DNA of 64,000 bases from Paenibacillus algorifonticola. GTDB taxonomy: Bacteria; Bacillota; Bacilli; Paenibacillales; Paenibacillaceae. Every line of letters starts with the position of its first letter. Positions within the stretch are counted from its first letter, which is position 1. Location: positions 662 through 64,661 of the forward strand of contig NZ_KQ040780.1 of the NCBI RefSeq assembly GCF_000971975.1, written 5' to 3'. Positions 17,488 to 25,805 of the stretch are shown here, one piece after another. A program made the position numbers and the translations under genes. The notes beneath the pieces were generated by a model that saw only the letters and a program-made list of their open reading frames with translations, did no database searches and was not told where the DNA came from.

Positions 17488-17697
17488 TTATGCGCAATAA
17501 ATACAAAAGGAATCATCGCTTCTGCCTGCGTGATTCCTTTTGTGTTTCGTATGCAGTTTATTTACTCGCTCTTGCAGAGTAGGAGTTTTTCGTTCACTAG
17601 GCTTCACTCCATTCCAGCTTCCCCGCAGCTGTTCGGGATTCATTAAGCCTCTTTGTGCCAGCTTCTGTCTTGCTTTCTTCGCCTTGCTCATTGCCAT
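17488..17697 (-). CDS. Small basic conserved protein, unknown function
   Basis: 69 residues from ATG 17697, supported by AGGAGG 9 nt upstream (an ATG two codons later is also possible). It starts MAMSKAKKARQKLAQRG and is rich in Lys, Arg and Gln, suggesting contact with nucleic acid or ribosome. The last dozen codons run through a perfect hairpin that looks like a transcription terminator shared with the convergent YqkE-like gene. No function is assigned. Confidence 0.65.
   Translation of the reverse strand: MAMSKAKKARQKLAQRGLMNPEQLRGSWNGVKPSERKTPTLQERVNKLHTKHKRNHAGRSDDSFCIYCA
17503..17543. terminator. Bidirectional terminator overlapping a coding end
   Basis: A 13-bp perfect inverted repeat, ACAAAAGGAATCA and its complement, with A and T tracts on its flanks. 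It lies inside the 3' end of the leftward small gene and just past the rightward YqkE-like gene. Confidence 0.7.
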
Positions 17698-18019
17698 AAT
17701 CGTTTTCCTCCTGTTTGCCTGCGTATGTGGTGCCGGGTGCTTCAAAGCACCTGCTTCTATTATATGCTGAAAAACATGCTTAGGAAAGTATCGACTTCCT
17801 GCAATTGACAGACTTTGCAGGCTGCGTTACAGTCAATAGGCGAGCAAGAAAAGTAAGCGTCATCATAATGGACTGGCTAGACGTCAAAAATCAGGTGAAA
17901 ATGTTCAATTAACCGCTATATTAGGCTGCTTTGCGCCTGTACATCGGTTTGTTTCGTTATACTGAATAGAGGCGCAATTACATAACCTTGTTGTTGCGAA
18001 AAAAGAAAGGGTGAAGGAA

Positions 18020-18847
18020 ATGTCCGTAGGCGTATTGGCACATTTATTTGGGAGCTTGTCTTACCGGGAGCTGGCTGAGAAGGTGGGCGCTGCCGGATTC
18101 AGCCATATCCAGCTGGCGATGTGGAAGGCTATTAATGATGTTGATTTTAATAAACCGGGCAAGCTGACGCCGGGGCTCGCGATGTCGATAGCGGAGGAGC
18201 TTCGCAAAAATGGCGTGTCGATCTCCGTGCTTGGCTGCTATTTGCATTTCTTTGAGCGCGATGAGCAGAAGCTTCGCGAAAATATAGAGCGGTTTAAGGA
18301 GCTGATCCGCTACGCACGCTTATTGGGCGCGCCTATGGTTGCTTTTGAGACGGGAACCCATCCGGACGGCATTTATACCGAGCAGGACTGGAAGACGCTT
18401 AAATCGACGGTTCAGGAGCTTATAGAGGAAGCGGAAAAATGGGGCGTATTCATTGGCATCGAGGCAGCCAGCAGCCATTTGATTGGCACGGCGGCGGAGC
18501 TGCACGCTTTTCTGCAAGAGATCCCGTCCTCGCATGTTGGCGTCGTGATCGATCCGGGCAATTTGCTGACAACGAAAAACTTCGCCCGTCAGGATGAAGT
18601 GATTGAAGAAGCATTCGCACTGCTTGGAGACCGGATTATTGGCGCTCACGCGAAGGACCGTAAACCCGATGCGAATGGAGAGCTGCAGACGGTTCCGGCC
18701 GGCTATGGCGAAATGAATTACAGCCTGTATATGCGCTTGCTTAATAAGTACAAGCCGGGCGTTCATATTATTATGGAAACGGCGAGCGAGGAGCAAATGG
18801 CGTTTTCCAAAAGCTATATTGAGCGTATTCGTTCGGAATACGTATAG
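18020..18847 (+). CDS. Sugar phosphate isomerase/epimerase (xylose-isomerase-like TIM barrel)
   Basis: 275 residues from ATG 18020, with AAAGGGTG just upstream. The AP_endonuc_2/xylose-isomerase-like barrel is recognisable from LAEKVGAAGFSHIQLAM, GAPMVAFETGTH, FIGIEAAS, VGVVIDPGNLL, IIGAHAKDRK and IIMETASEEQM; the Glu, Asp and His in these strands are the usual metal site. The substrate is unknown. Monocistronic, followed by a strong terminator. Confidence 0.8.
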   Translation: MSVGVLAHLFGSLSYRELAEKVGAAGFSHIQLAMWKAINDVDFNKPGKLTPGLAMSIAEELRKNGVSISVLGCYLHFFERDEQKLRENIERFKELIRYARLLGAPMVAFETGTHPDGIYTEQDWKTLKSTVQELIEEAEKWGVFIGIEAASSHLIGTAAELHAFLQEIPSSHVGVVIDPGNLLTTKNFARQDEVIEEAFALLGDRIIGAHAKDRKPDANGELQTVPAGYGEMNYSLYMRLLNKYKPGVHIIMETASEEQMAFSKSYIERIRSEYV

Positions 18848-18894
18848 TTTTCAGGCATTATTTTTATTCTCAATGGTGAATAGGTCGTTGTAAT

Positions 18895-18936
18895 AAAAAA
18901 GGTTGAATTGGACTGAAGCCCAATTCAACCTTTTTT
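18895..18936. terminator. Strong bidirectional terminator
   Basis: AAAAAAGGTTGAATTG pairs with CAATTCAACCTTTTTT around a short loop. It lies between the convergent isomerase and chemoreceptor genes. Confidence 0.85.
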
Positions 18937-18962
18937 CGTGCGTTTATGGATTCCCTAAATCT

Positions 18963-20651
18963 TTAAAGCTTAACATCCTTAACGAACTGCAGCAGCTCTT
19001 CGGACATTTTAGCCAGCGCTTGGGACGAGGAGGTGATTTCCTCCATCGTCGCCAGCTGCTGCTCGGTTGCGGCCGATACGCTTATTGCGCCGGAGGACGT
19101 TTCTTCTGCAACCTCGGCTACTCCTTGCAGGGACGCCGCCAGCTTATTCGTATCCTCGGACATTTGCTGCGAGGCTTCGGAAACCGAGTGGATTTGCAAG
19201 GTCACGGAATTAACAGCTTGCTTGATGTTGTTAAAGGACTCACCAGCCGCAGATACCGCAGCAATGCCCGCTTGTACGACTTCCTTGCCGTCATGAACGG
19301 ATTGGACGGTACGTTCTGTATCCGACTGAATCGAACGGACCAGCACGGCAATTTGCTGGCTGGACTCAGTCGATTGCTCAGCCAGCTTGCGAACCTCTGC
19401 GGAGACGACAGCGAAGCCGCGTCCTGCTTCTCCCGCGCGTGCAGCTTCAATCGCGGCGTTAAGCGCCAGCAGATTCGTCTGCTGGGCAATACCAGCGATT
19501 ACCTCGACGATTTTGCCGATTTCATCGGAGCGTGAGCCTAAGATGCTAACGTCCTCCGCAATATTTTGCACCGTGGACTGAATATGGCTCATTTGCTCGA
19601 CTGCGGATTGCACCGCGACAGTTCCGTCTACGGCAGTCTGAGCGGCTGCCCGCGATTTCTCCGAAACCTGAAGGGCGCTTGCCGCAATGCCGCTAGCCTC
19701 CACTGACATATTGTTCACAAAAGCTACGCTTTCCTGAACGACTTTAATTTGCTCCTCGGAGCCGCCAGCTACCTGCTCAATAATTTCAACGACCTGCTCG
19801 GTTGCTTTAGTCGTCTGTTCAGCTCCGGCAGTTAACTGCTCGGACGAAGCCGCAACTTGCAGTGCATTTTGTGACACTTGCTCAATCAGATTGCGTAAAT
19901 TTTGCGACATCGAATTAAAGGATGCAGCTAAAACGCCAAGTTCATCACGATTTTTCACCTTAACGGCTTCACTTGTCAAATCCCCATTCGCAATACGTTC
20001 TGCTACGGCAGTAATTCGAACAATTGGCACCGTAATCATCCGGCTAATGAAATAAGCAATAGCGAGGCCTACAACTATCGAGAGCAGTGAAATAATGAGA
20101 ACCATCAGCTTTGTGCTAGCCACTTTGGATGATGTCTCCTCCGAGCTTAGGCGAAGCACCTCTTCTTGCTCCAGAACGAAACGATCCGCAGTTTCCATAA
20201 ACTTACTGATAATCGGTTCGTTTTTGTCGGCGAGGCGCATATAATCCTCTACTTTATTTTGTTTCTTGAATTCAATCATTTCCTCGGCGTTGCTCGTATA
20301 GCTTTGCTGAAGCAGATCGAGTCCTTGCAGCAGCAGCCAGTCATTTGAATCGGTTGTCATGCCCTGCAGCTGCTGGCTGACTTCATTATAACGGCGAACC
20401 GAATCACGGTAGGCATCGATTTCCGCTTCGTCATTCATCAGCAGAAAGCCTGTAATGCTCAAGTTTTCATTTTTAATCGAGAGGCTTAAATCTTTGACCA
20501 GACTGACACTGTGGGAGCGTTCCTGCAGCAGCTTCTGATAGGTGCTGTTAATCGAGCCAATCTCCACATAGTTAAGAGAGGCGATAACAATGAGCAGCAG
20601 CAGAATCGAGAAAAAGCCGCCGTAAAGCTTTTTACTAATCGTTAGTTTCAT
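18963..20651 (-). CDS. Methyl-accepting chemotaxis protein
   Basis: 562 residues. TM1 (about 10-28), a four-helix-bundle-type extracellular sensor (about 35-180), TM2 (about 183-204), HAMP, then a long cytoplasmic coiled coil with the invariant hairpin [20 protein letters not shown], where CheA/CheW bind. AAAGG precedes the ATG. It begins 19 nt after a sugar-type binding lipoprotein and no permease is nearby, so the two probably form a sensing pair in which the ligand-loaded lipoprotein is read by this receptor; that is inference. Confidence 0.9.
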   Translation of the reverse strand: MKLTISKKLYGGFFSILLLLIVIASLNYVEIGSINSTYQKLLQERSHSVSLVKDLSLSIKNENLSITGFLLMNDEAEIDAYRDSVRRYNEVSQQLQGMTTDSNDWLLLQGLDLLQQSYTSNAEEMIEFKKQNKVEDYMRLADKNEPIISKFMETADRFVLEQEEVLRLSSEETSSKVASTKLMVLIISLLSIVVGLAIAYFISRMITVPIVRITAVAERIANGDLTSEAVKVKNRDELGVLAASFNSMSQNLRNLIEQVSQNALQVAASSEQLTAGAEQTTKATEQVVEIIEQVAGGSEEQIKVVQESVAFVNNMSVEASGIAASALQVSEKSRAAAQTAVDGTVAVQSAVEQMSHIQSTVQNIAEDVSILGSRSDEIGKIVEVIAGIAQQTNLLALNAAIEAARAGEAGRGFAVVSAEVRKLAEQSTESSQQIAVLVRSIQSDTERTVQSVHDGKEVVQAGIAAVSAAGESFNNIKQAVNSVTLQIHSVSEASQQMSEDTNKLAASLQGVAEVAEETSSGAISVSAATEQQLATMEEITSSSQALAKMSEELLQFVKDVKL

Positions 20652-20670
20652 CGGTTATTGTCCTTTCCGC

Positions 20671-21984
20671 CTAAGAAGCAGCATCTGCGAAAATTTCGTT
20701 CGCGCCGTCCCGGAATTGTTTTGCAGCTTCATCCGGCGTAATTTGCCCAAGCAGCGTCTGATTTCTGATTTTGGTGAACAACGTGTTGATGCTGCTGGAT
20801 GTTAGGGGAACAGGTGGATCAAGCGGGCTTGAATTTTTCTCAACCTCACCCATGTAGATGTATTGCTCTTTATCGGTTTCCTTCATCGTGCTGAGCAGAT
20901 GCTCGCGCACCTTAGCCGTGGCGGGAACACCGCGCTCGCCAAGCAAAATATCATTTGCTTCAAAATTGTTGAAGAAAAAGTCAACGAACAAGGCGGCTTC
21001 ATCCTGCAGCTTCGTATAGGCAGAAATCGAGAAATACATCGAAGGCTTGACGTAGTTACCTTCAGAACCGCCTTTAAAGGCCGGAAGCGGCAGCAGCTTT
21101 AATGCTTTGCCTGACAAGCTCGTAAATGAAACGACGTTGTTGCTCGTCAGCCTATGGAAAGCAGCAAGCTGATTGACGATAAGCGAATCCTTGTCAGAGG
21201 GCCGGTCTTTAAGAATGTCCGCGCTTGCCATCAGACCGTCATCGATAAGCATTTTCTCCATCGTGAAGAAGTCTGATAAATATTCATCCTTATCATAGCC
21301 GAGCGAGTTTCCGTCCTTGGAATAGTAGCTTGCACCCCGTTGTCTGAGGTAATAAGCGAAGTCGAGCGAATCAGTACCGATTGGGACAAAGCCCGGCTCA
21401 TTTATTTTTTCCTTAAGGTCGCGGGCTGTCTGAATGAAATCCTCATACGTATAGCCTGTTGCAGGAACGGGAACGCCAGCCTTTTCGAATATTTCCGGAT
21501 TGTACATCATGGTTAGTGCATTTATGCCGGTAACGACGCCGTAAAGCTTCTCGTCTATCGTGCCTGTCGTGCGCGAGCTCGAGTCCAGATCGGAAAGATC
21601 GAGCTTGCCCGAAGCAGCCAAATCATCCAGCGGCAAAATCAGCTTGCGCTTGGCAAACTCATCAATATATTTATAGTCCATTTGGATGACATCAGGGAAG
21701 TCTTGATCAGCTGCTTTCATTGCAAGCAGCGTCCAATAGTCACCGTTTGTCGCATCAACCGGTTCAATTTTGATATTTGGATATTGCTTCTCAAATAAAT
21801 CAATAACTTTAAGCGTTCTTTCACGTCTCCCGTCATTGCCCCACCAATAAACTTTAAGCGTTTTTTGCCCGTTTTCTGTTGTTGCAGACTCTGTGGTAGC
21901 GGCTTCATTTGTGCAGCCAGTAGCGATTAAAGCAACAATGATGACAGTAAGGATGATGAATCGGATTTTAAGAGCTGTCTTCAC
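20671..21984 (-). CDS. Extracellular solute-binding lipoprotein, sugar type (SBP_bac_1)
   Basis: 437 residues from a GTG start with AAGGGGGAAA upstream. Lipobox LIATGC with Cys at about 24. The body has the SBP_bac_1 pattern: KTLKVYWWGNDGRRERT, YPNIKIEPVDATNGDYW, DVIQMDY, and GVPVPATGYTYEDFIQTARDL. Members bind oligosaccharides for ABC import, but the next gene is a chemoreceptor, not a permease. It could serve a transporter encoded elsewhere, act in chemotaxis, or both. Confidence 0.85.
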   Translation of the reverse strand: MKTALKIRFIILTVIIVALIATGCTNEAATTESATTENGQKTLKVYWWGNDGRRERTLKVIDLFEKQYPNIKIEPVDATNGDYWTLLAMKAADQDFPDVIQMDYKYIDEFAKRKLILPLDDLAASGKLDLSDLDSSSRTTGTIDEKLYGVVTGINALTMMYNPEIFEKAGVPVPATGYTYEDFIQTARDLKEKINEPGFVPIGTDSLDFAYYLRQRGASYYSKDGNSLGYDKDEYLSDFFTMEKMLIDDGLMASADILKDRPSDKDSLIVNQLAAFHRLTSNNVVSFTSLSGKALKLLPLPAFKGGSEGNYVKPSMYFSISAYTKLQDEAALFVDFFFNNFEANDILLGERGVPATAKVREHLLSTMKETDKEQYIYMGEVEKNSSPLDPPVPLTSSSINTLFTKIRNQTLLGQITPDEAAKQFRDGANEIFADAAS

Positions 21985-22203
21985 TTATTTCCCCCTTGCG
22001 GCTTTTTTGCCATTTATATATTGTTCAATACTTACTATATCGGATTTACAGTTTTTTTAATTAGAGCTGACATATCTAACTTTATTGAACTGATGGCGAA
22101 TACTATTCTGCGGCACTGCTTGCATAGGTATTAAAAGGAACCCGGGTATCGAAGCGGGGGACGGCAACGAAGTGGAGCGCCTGCCAGCGGGCGGAATTTA
22201 TTT

Positions 22204-22300
22204 AAATATAAGCATGTATAAGTTACACCCTTATAATGGGCTTATATTTCACCCTCGAAACGGTAGCTTTGCCGCCAGAGGACGGCTTTCGGCCGTTTAC
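22204..22300. repeat. Dispersed palindromic repeat, copy A
   Basis: Two joined parts: an AT-rich hairpin (AAATATAAG ... CTTATATTTCA) and a GC-rich palindrome (GAAACGGTAGCTTTGCCGCC ... GGCCGTTT). The same two-part unit recurs at 53293-53392. The 200 nt to its left (22001-22203) show no gene or clear signal. Confidence 0.75.
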
Positions 22301-22357
22301 GCTTGAAATATAGGAAAGGATATGATTTCTCCATCCCTTCTCTATATTTCTCGGACT

Positions 22358-22400
22358 GAAACGCGCCGCGCTGCCAAAGGACGGCGACAGCCGTTTCACC
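22358..22400. repeat. Dispersed palindromic repeat, copy B (GC-rich part only)
   Basis: GAAACG...GCTGCCAAAGGACGGCG and ACAGCCGTTTCACC match the second half of copies A and C. It ends 27 nt before the YkuK-like start codon, so it lies in that gene's leader. Confidence 0.7.
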
Positions 22401-22427
22401 TTATCACACGGGGAGGAATTTGCGATC

Positions 22428-23027
22428 GTGTCCATAGTGGGAAGCAATCAGCAGCTGATTATACCAGAGGGATTATCGTTCCAAAATGTGACCGAAAGCC
22501 GCTTAACCTTTCAGGATGTGAGTGAGCGGATTTGCAGCTTTATTGCTGGTGATGTGCATGCATCGTATCATTTTGTAGTAGGGACGGACAGCCAAGTATT
22601 TCGAGGGTATACGAAGTTTGTTACGGGGGTTGTCATTCGCAGAATTGGAAAAGGGGCCTGGGCCTGCTATCGCCAAACAGTTGTTCCCAAGGAAATGATG
22701 AAGCTCAGAGAGAAGCTGACGCTGGAGACGGTGTTGTCGCAGGAGGTTGCTTATTATTTTAAGGATGGCGTGCTGCAGCGAATGGAGGATTTGCTGCTGC
22801 CCTACGTGTATCAAGGGGCTTCACTCGCGCATTTCATTGATATCGATGCCGGAACGGTGCCTTCTATTAATGAAACCTCGCTGTATGTGCAGGAAATGGT
22901 AGAGCGGGTGCAGGGAATGGGAACCTATGCTGCCCGAGTCAAGCCGGATTCTTATGTGGCTTCCTCCTACGCCAACCGTTTTACGAAAAAGGCGGTTCCC
23001 CGCTACAAGCGCAGGAGCCTGCTCTGA
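22428..23027 (+). CDS. RNase H-like YkuK-family protein (DUF458)
   Basis: 199 residues from GTG 22428, with GGGGAGGAA 10 nt upstream. Family features: YHFVVGTDSQVFRGYTKFVTGVVIR, an acidic core, LIDIDAG-like strand HFIDIDAGTV, and a basic end (KKAVPRYKRRSLL). DUF458 proteins have a predicted ribonuclease H-like fold and conserved acidic residues; the biochemical role is not settled. Its leader contains two copies of a palindromic repeat. Confidence 0.8.
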   Translation: MSIVGSNQQLIIPEGLSFQNVTESRLTFQDVSERICSFIAGDVHASYHFVVGTDSQVFRGYTKFVTGVVIRRIGKGAWACYRQTVVPKEMMKLREKLTLETVLSQEVAYYFKDGVLQRMEDLLLPYVYQGASLAHFIDIDAGTVPSINETSLYVQEMVERVQGMGTYAARVKPDSYVASSYANRFTKKAVPRYKRRSLL

Positions 23028-23129
23028 AGCAGCTAGACTTCAGGGGGATTTCTTGCTTATACAGTGGCACTTAGCTGCCCAGCATGGTATATTTCTGTTA
23101 GATCATAGGAATAGAAAGCAGGGATTATC

Positions 23130-24014
23130 GTGCGTATTGGGGCAATTGAGGCAGGCGGTACTAAATTTGTATGTGGTGTAGGCAATGAGCATGGCGTCAT
23201 TGAGGATCGGGTAAGCTTCCCGACAGAAAAACCGGAAATAACGATGGCGAATGTAGTCGGCTATTTCAAGGACAAGCAGGTTGAGGCGATTGGCGTTGGC
23301 ACATTCGGCCCAATTAATATTGATAAATCCAGCCCGCAATATGGGTTTGTTACAACGACACCTAAACCGGGTTGGGGAAATTTTGATTTTCTTGGCGCGC
23401 TGAAGGCGCATTTTGACGTGCCTTATGGCTGGGATACGGATGTTAACGCAGCGGCTTATGGGGAAGCGGTATGGGGTGCTGCTAAGGGTCTGGACAGCTG
23501 CGTTTATTATACAATTGGTACTGGCGTAGGTGTAGGCGTCTATTCGGAGGGCAAGCTGGTCCATGGACTTGTGCACCCGGAGGGCGGACATATTTTGACT
23601 CGCCGTCATCCTGAGGATACGTATGATGGCTTTTGTCCTTATCATGGCGACTGTCTGGAGGGCGTGGCGGCAGGTCCTGCTATTGAGAAGCGCTGGGGCG
23701 TGAAGGCAGTAGAGCTTCCTCCGGAGCATAAGGCATGGGAGATGGAAGCTTTTTATATCGCACAGGCTGTAGCGGGCAGCATTTTGCTGCTGTCACCTCG
23801 CAAAATCATTTTGGGCGGCGGCGTCATGCATCAATTGCAGCTGTTCCCGCTTATTTACGCAGAAGTGAAACGCGCCTTGAATGGTTATGTGCAGGCAGCG
23901 GAGATTTTGCACAACATTGAAGATTATATCGTATCGCCAGGCCTTGGCGACAATGCCGGACTATGCGGCTCGCTCGCGCTTGGGCTTGATGCTTTGACAA
24001 ATAGCCGGAAGTAA
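23130..24014 (+). CDS. ROK-family fructokinase
   Basis: 294 residues from GTG 23130. The N-terminal phosphate loop AIEAGGTKFVCGVG, the catalytic region WDTDVNAAAYGEAVWG, the second glycine-rich strand TIGTGVGVGVY and the Zn-binding signature (His-x-n-CPYHGDC) mark a ROK fructokinase of the YdhR/GmuE type. It phosphorylates fructose in the cytoplasm with ATP. It is 24 nt upstream of a serine hydrolase and may be co-transcribed with it. Confidence 0.88.
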   Translation: MRIGAIEAGGTKFVCGVGNEHGVIEDRVSFPTEKPEITMANVVGYFKDKQVEAIGVGTFGPINIDKSSPQYGFVTTTPKPGWGNFDFLGALKAHFDVPYGWDTDVNAAAYGEAVWGAAKGLDSCVYYTIGTGVGVGVYSEGKLVHGLVHPEGGHILTRRHPEDTYDGFCPYHGDCLEGVAAGPAIEKRWGVKAVELPPEHKAWEMEAFYIAQAVAGSILLLSPRKIILGGGVMHQLQLFPLIYAEVKRALNGYVQAAEILHNIEDYIVSPGLGDNAGLCGSLALGLDALTNSRK

Positions 24015-24038
24015 CCAGTCCTTTATAAGGAGACGACG

Positions 24039-25517
24039 ATGCAGAAACCATATGAATTACCTCGTGCAACACCGGAAAGTCAGGGGATAAGCTCGGCAGC
24101 TATTCGTTCTTTTTTGGCAGGCATTGCGGATAATAAGTTGGAGCTGCATGGCTTGATGCTTGTCCGGCATGGGCATGTCGTTGCCGAAGGCTGGTGGACG
24201 CCCTATCAGGCAGATAGGCAGCATACTGCTTACTCGCTCACTAAAAGCCTGAGTTCAATGGCAATTGGCTTCGCAGTGGAAGAAGGGCTGCTTTCCGTGG
24301 AGGATGCGGTGCTGGACTATTTTCCCGAGGAAGCGACCGAAGAGGCTAAAGCCAATATGGGCAGGCTTAAAATTCGCCATTTGCTTACGATGTCCACCGG
24401 ACATACGAAGGACACGGCACGCTTCGAAATGTTCCATTCCTTGTTGTCTGATCGCGTTATTCCCAAAGTAGGCGACCGGGCCGACCGCAATTGGATAAAA
24501 GGATTTTTGGAGCAGCCGATTGATCGCGAGCCGGGCTCGTTTTTCCTCTACAACAGCGGGGCAAGCCATATGCTGTCAGCTCTTGTACAGCGGGTAAGCG
24601 GCCTTGATCTGCCGGACTATTTAATGCCGCGGCTGTTCGAGCCGCTTGGTATTGATCGTCCAGTATGGGATGCGGCGCCTAACGGAGAAGCTACCGGGGG
24701 CTGGGGAGCCAGGCTGAAAACCGGGGACTGGGCGCGTTTTGGCCAAATGCTGCTGGATAAAGGCATGTTTAACGGCAAGCGGATTATTTCCGCTGAATGG
24801 ATCGAGCAAGCGACTGCCAAGCAGGTGGAGAACATCAATCACGGCGATGTCGTGACGGGCTCCGGCACGGATTGGCAGCAAGGCTACGGCTATCAGTTCT
24901 GGCAATGCAGACATGGCGCTTATAGAGGCGATGGGGCTTTTGGCCAGTTTTGCGTCGTCATGCCAGAGCAGGATGCCGTTATTGCCATCAACAGCGGCGT
25001 GCAGGATATGCAGCTAGTGATGGACATGATGTGGGAGCATTTGCTTCCAGCCATGCTTCCAAATGCGCTGCAAGAAGATGAAGCTGAGCTTGCGGGCTTA
25101 CGGGAGAAGCTGGACAGTCTTGACGTTGTGGAGCGCGCTGCGCAGCCGCGCCCTCTATTTGCCGAGGGCACGATTCGTTATAAGCTAGAGCCAAACGAGG
25201 ATGGGGTCACGGAGCTTAGCCTAATATTTGGCGGAGAAGTGACAACTTTAATGTGGAGTGATGCGGCAGGGATACATCGTCTGGACTCTGGGCATCAGGA
25301 ATGGTATTATGGCAATGAGCTAGCCTATGAAGCCGCAGCAGCCCGCGCGACTTGGCTGAGCAGCGACCTGCTGGTTTTCGATATTTGCCGCGTCTTTACG
25401 CCTTATCATGACGAGGTTATTTGCACATTCAGCGGCAGCCGTATTACAATTGCCTACAAGCATTTTGATTTTGTAACCCGGCATCGCGAGCTTGCTGGCG
25501 AGCGGCTTTCAAACTAG
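24039..25517 (+). CDS. Serine hydrolase, class C beta-lactamase/PBP4*-like
   Basis: 492 residues; AAGGAGACGACG precedes the ATG. The SxxK motif appears in YSLTKSLSSMAIG, the YxN-type motif in FLYNSGASHMLSAL, and a domain of about 340 residues fits the beta-lactamase-related fold; a further C-terminal beta domain of about 130 residues follows. No signal peptide is seen, so it is probably cytoplasmic and acts as an esterase or peptidase, not in antibiotic resistance. Substrate unknown. Confidence 0.85.
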   Translation: MQKPYELPRATPESQGISSAAIRSFLAGIADNKLELHGLMLVRHGHVVAEGWWTPYQADRQHTAYSLTKSLSSMAIGFAVEEGLLSVEDAVLDYFPEEATEEAKANMGRLKIRHLLTMSTGHTKDTARFEMFHSLLSDRVIPKVGDRADRNWIKGFLEQPIDREPGSFFLYNSGASHMLSALVQRVSGLDLPDYLMPRLFEPLGIDRPVWDAAPNGEATGGWGARLKTGDWARFGQMLLDKGMFNGKRIISAEWIEQATAKQVENINHGDVVTGSGTDWQQGYGYQFWQCRHGAYRGDGAFGQFCVVMPEQDAVIAINSGVQDMQLVMDMMWEHLLPAMLPNALQEDEAELAGLREKLDSLDVVERAAQPRPLFAEGTIRYKLEPNEDGVTELSLIFGGEVTTLMWSDAAGIHRLDSGHQEWYYGNELAYEAAAARATWLSSDLLVFDICRVFTPYHDEVICTFSGSRITIAYKHFDFVTRHRELAGERLSN

Positions 25518-25572
25518 CATTTGACGAATATTCTATTAAACTTGAAGCTGCGGAGAAAGGAGGCCTTTGGTC

Positions 25573-25629
25573 ATGAATCGTTTGTGTCATAGCCGTATAA
25601 TGTCCATGGGCCTCTACGGGCCGTTTTAA
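25573..25629 (+). CDS. Possible 18-residue leader peptide
   Basis: ATG 25573 lies 9 nt after AAAGGAGG, one of the strongest ribosome sites in the window, and encodes MNRLCHSRIMSMGLYGPF then TAA. An intrinsic terminator follows at 25702-25737, ahead of the AAA ATPase gene. This order (strong site, short peptide, alternative hairpins, terminator, gene) is what ribosome-mediated attenuators look like. I do not recognise the peptide, and it may be fortuitous. Confidence 0.4.
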   Translation: MNRLCHSRIMSMGLYGPF

Positions 25630-25701
25630 GCATAAGAATGAAGAGGAAGTGGCTTATTTATTTTAGGCCGCTGCCGTAGGCAGCTTCTCTTCACATGCAG
25701 G

Positions 25702-25737
25702 AAGACCGTAGGCTGATGGCTTGCGGTCTTTTTTTGT
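25702..25737 (+). terminator. Intrinsic terminator upstream of the AAA ATPase gene
   Basis: AAGACCGTAGGC pairs with GGCTTGCGGTCTT (12 bp with wobbles) and is followed by seven T residues. It either ends the serine-hydrolase transcript or acts as a conditional terminator in the leader of the next gene. An upstream imperfect stem (25638-25693) could compete with it. Confidence 0.75.
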
Positions 25738-25805
25738 CCTGCCTGACGGGCGGGGCGGACAAGCCTGATCGTAATTCCTATTTTAAAGGAGATAATGCCC
25801 CATTT

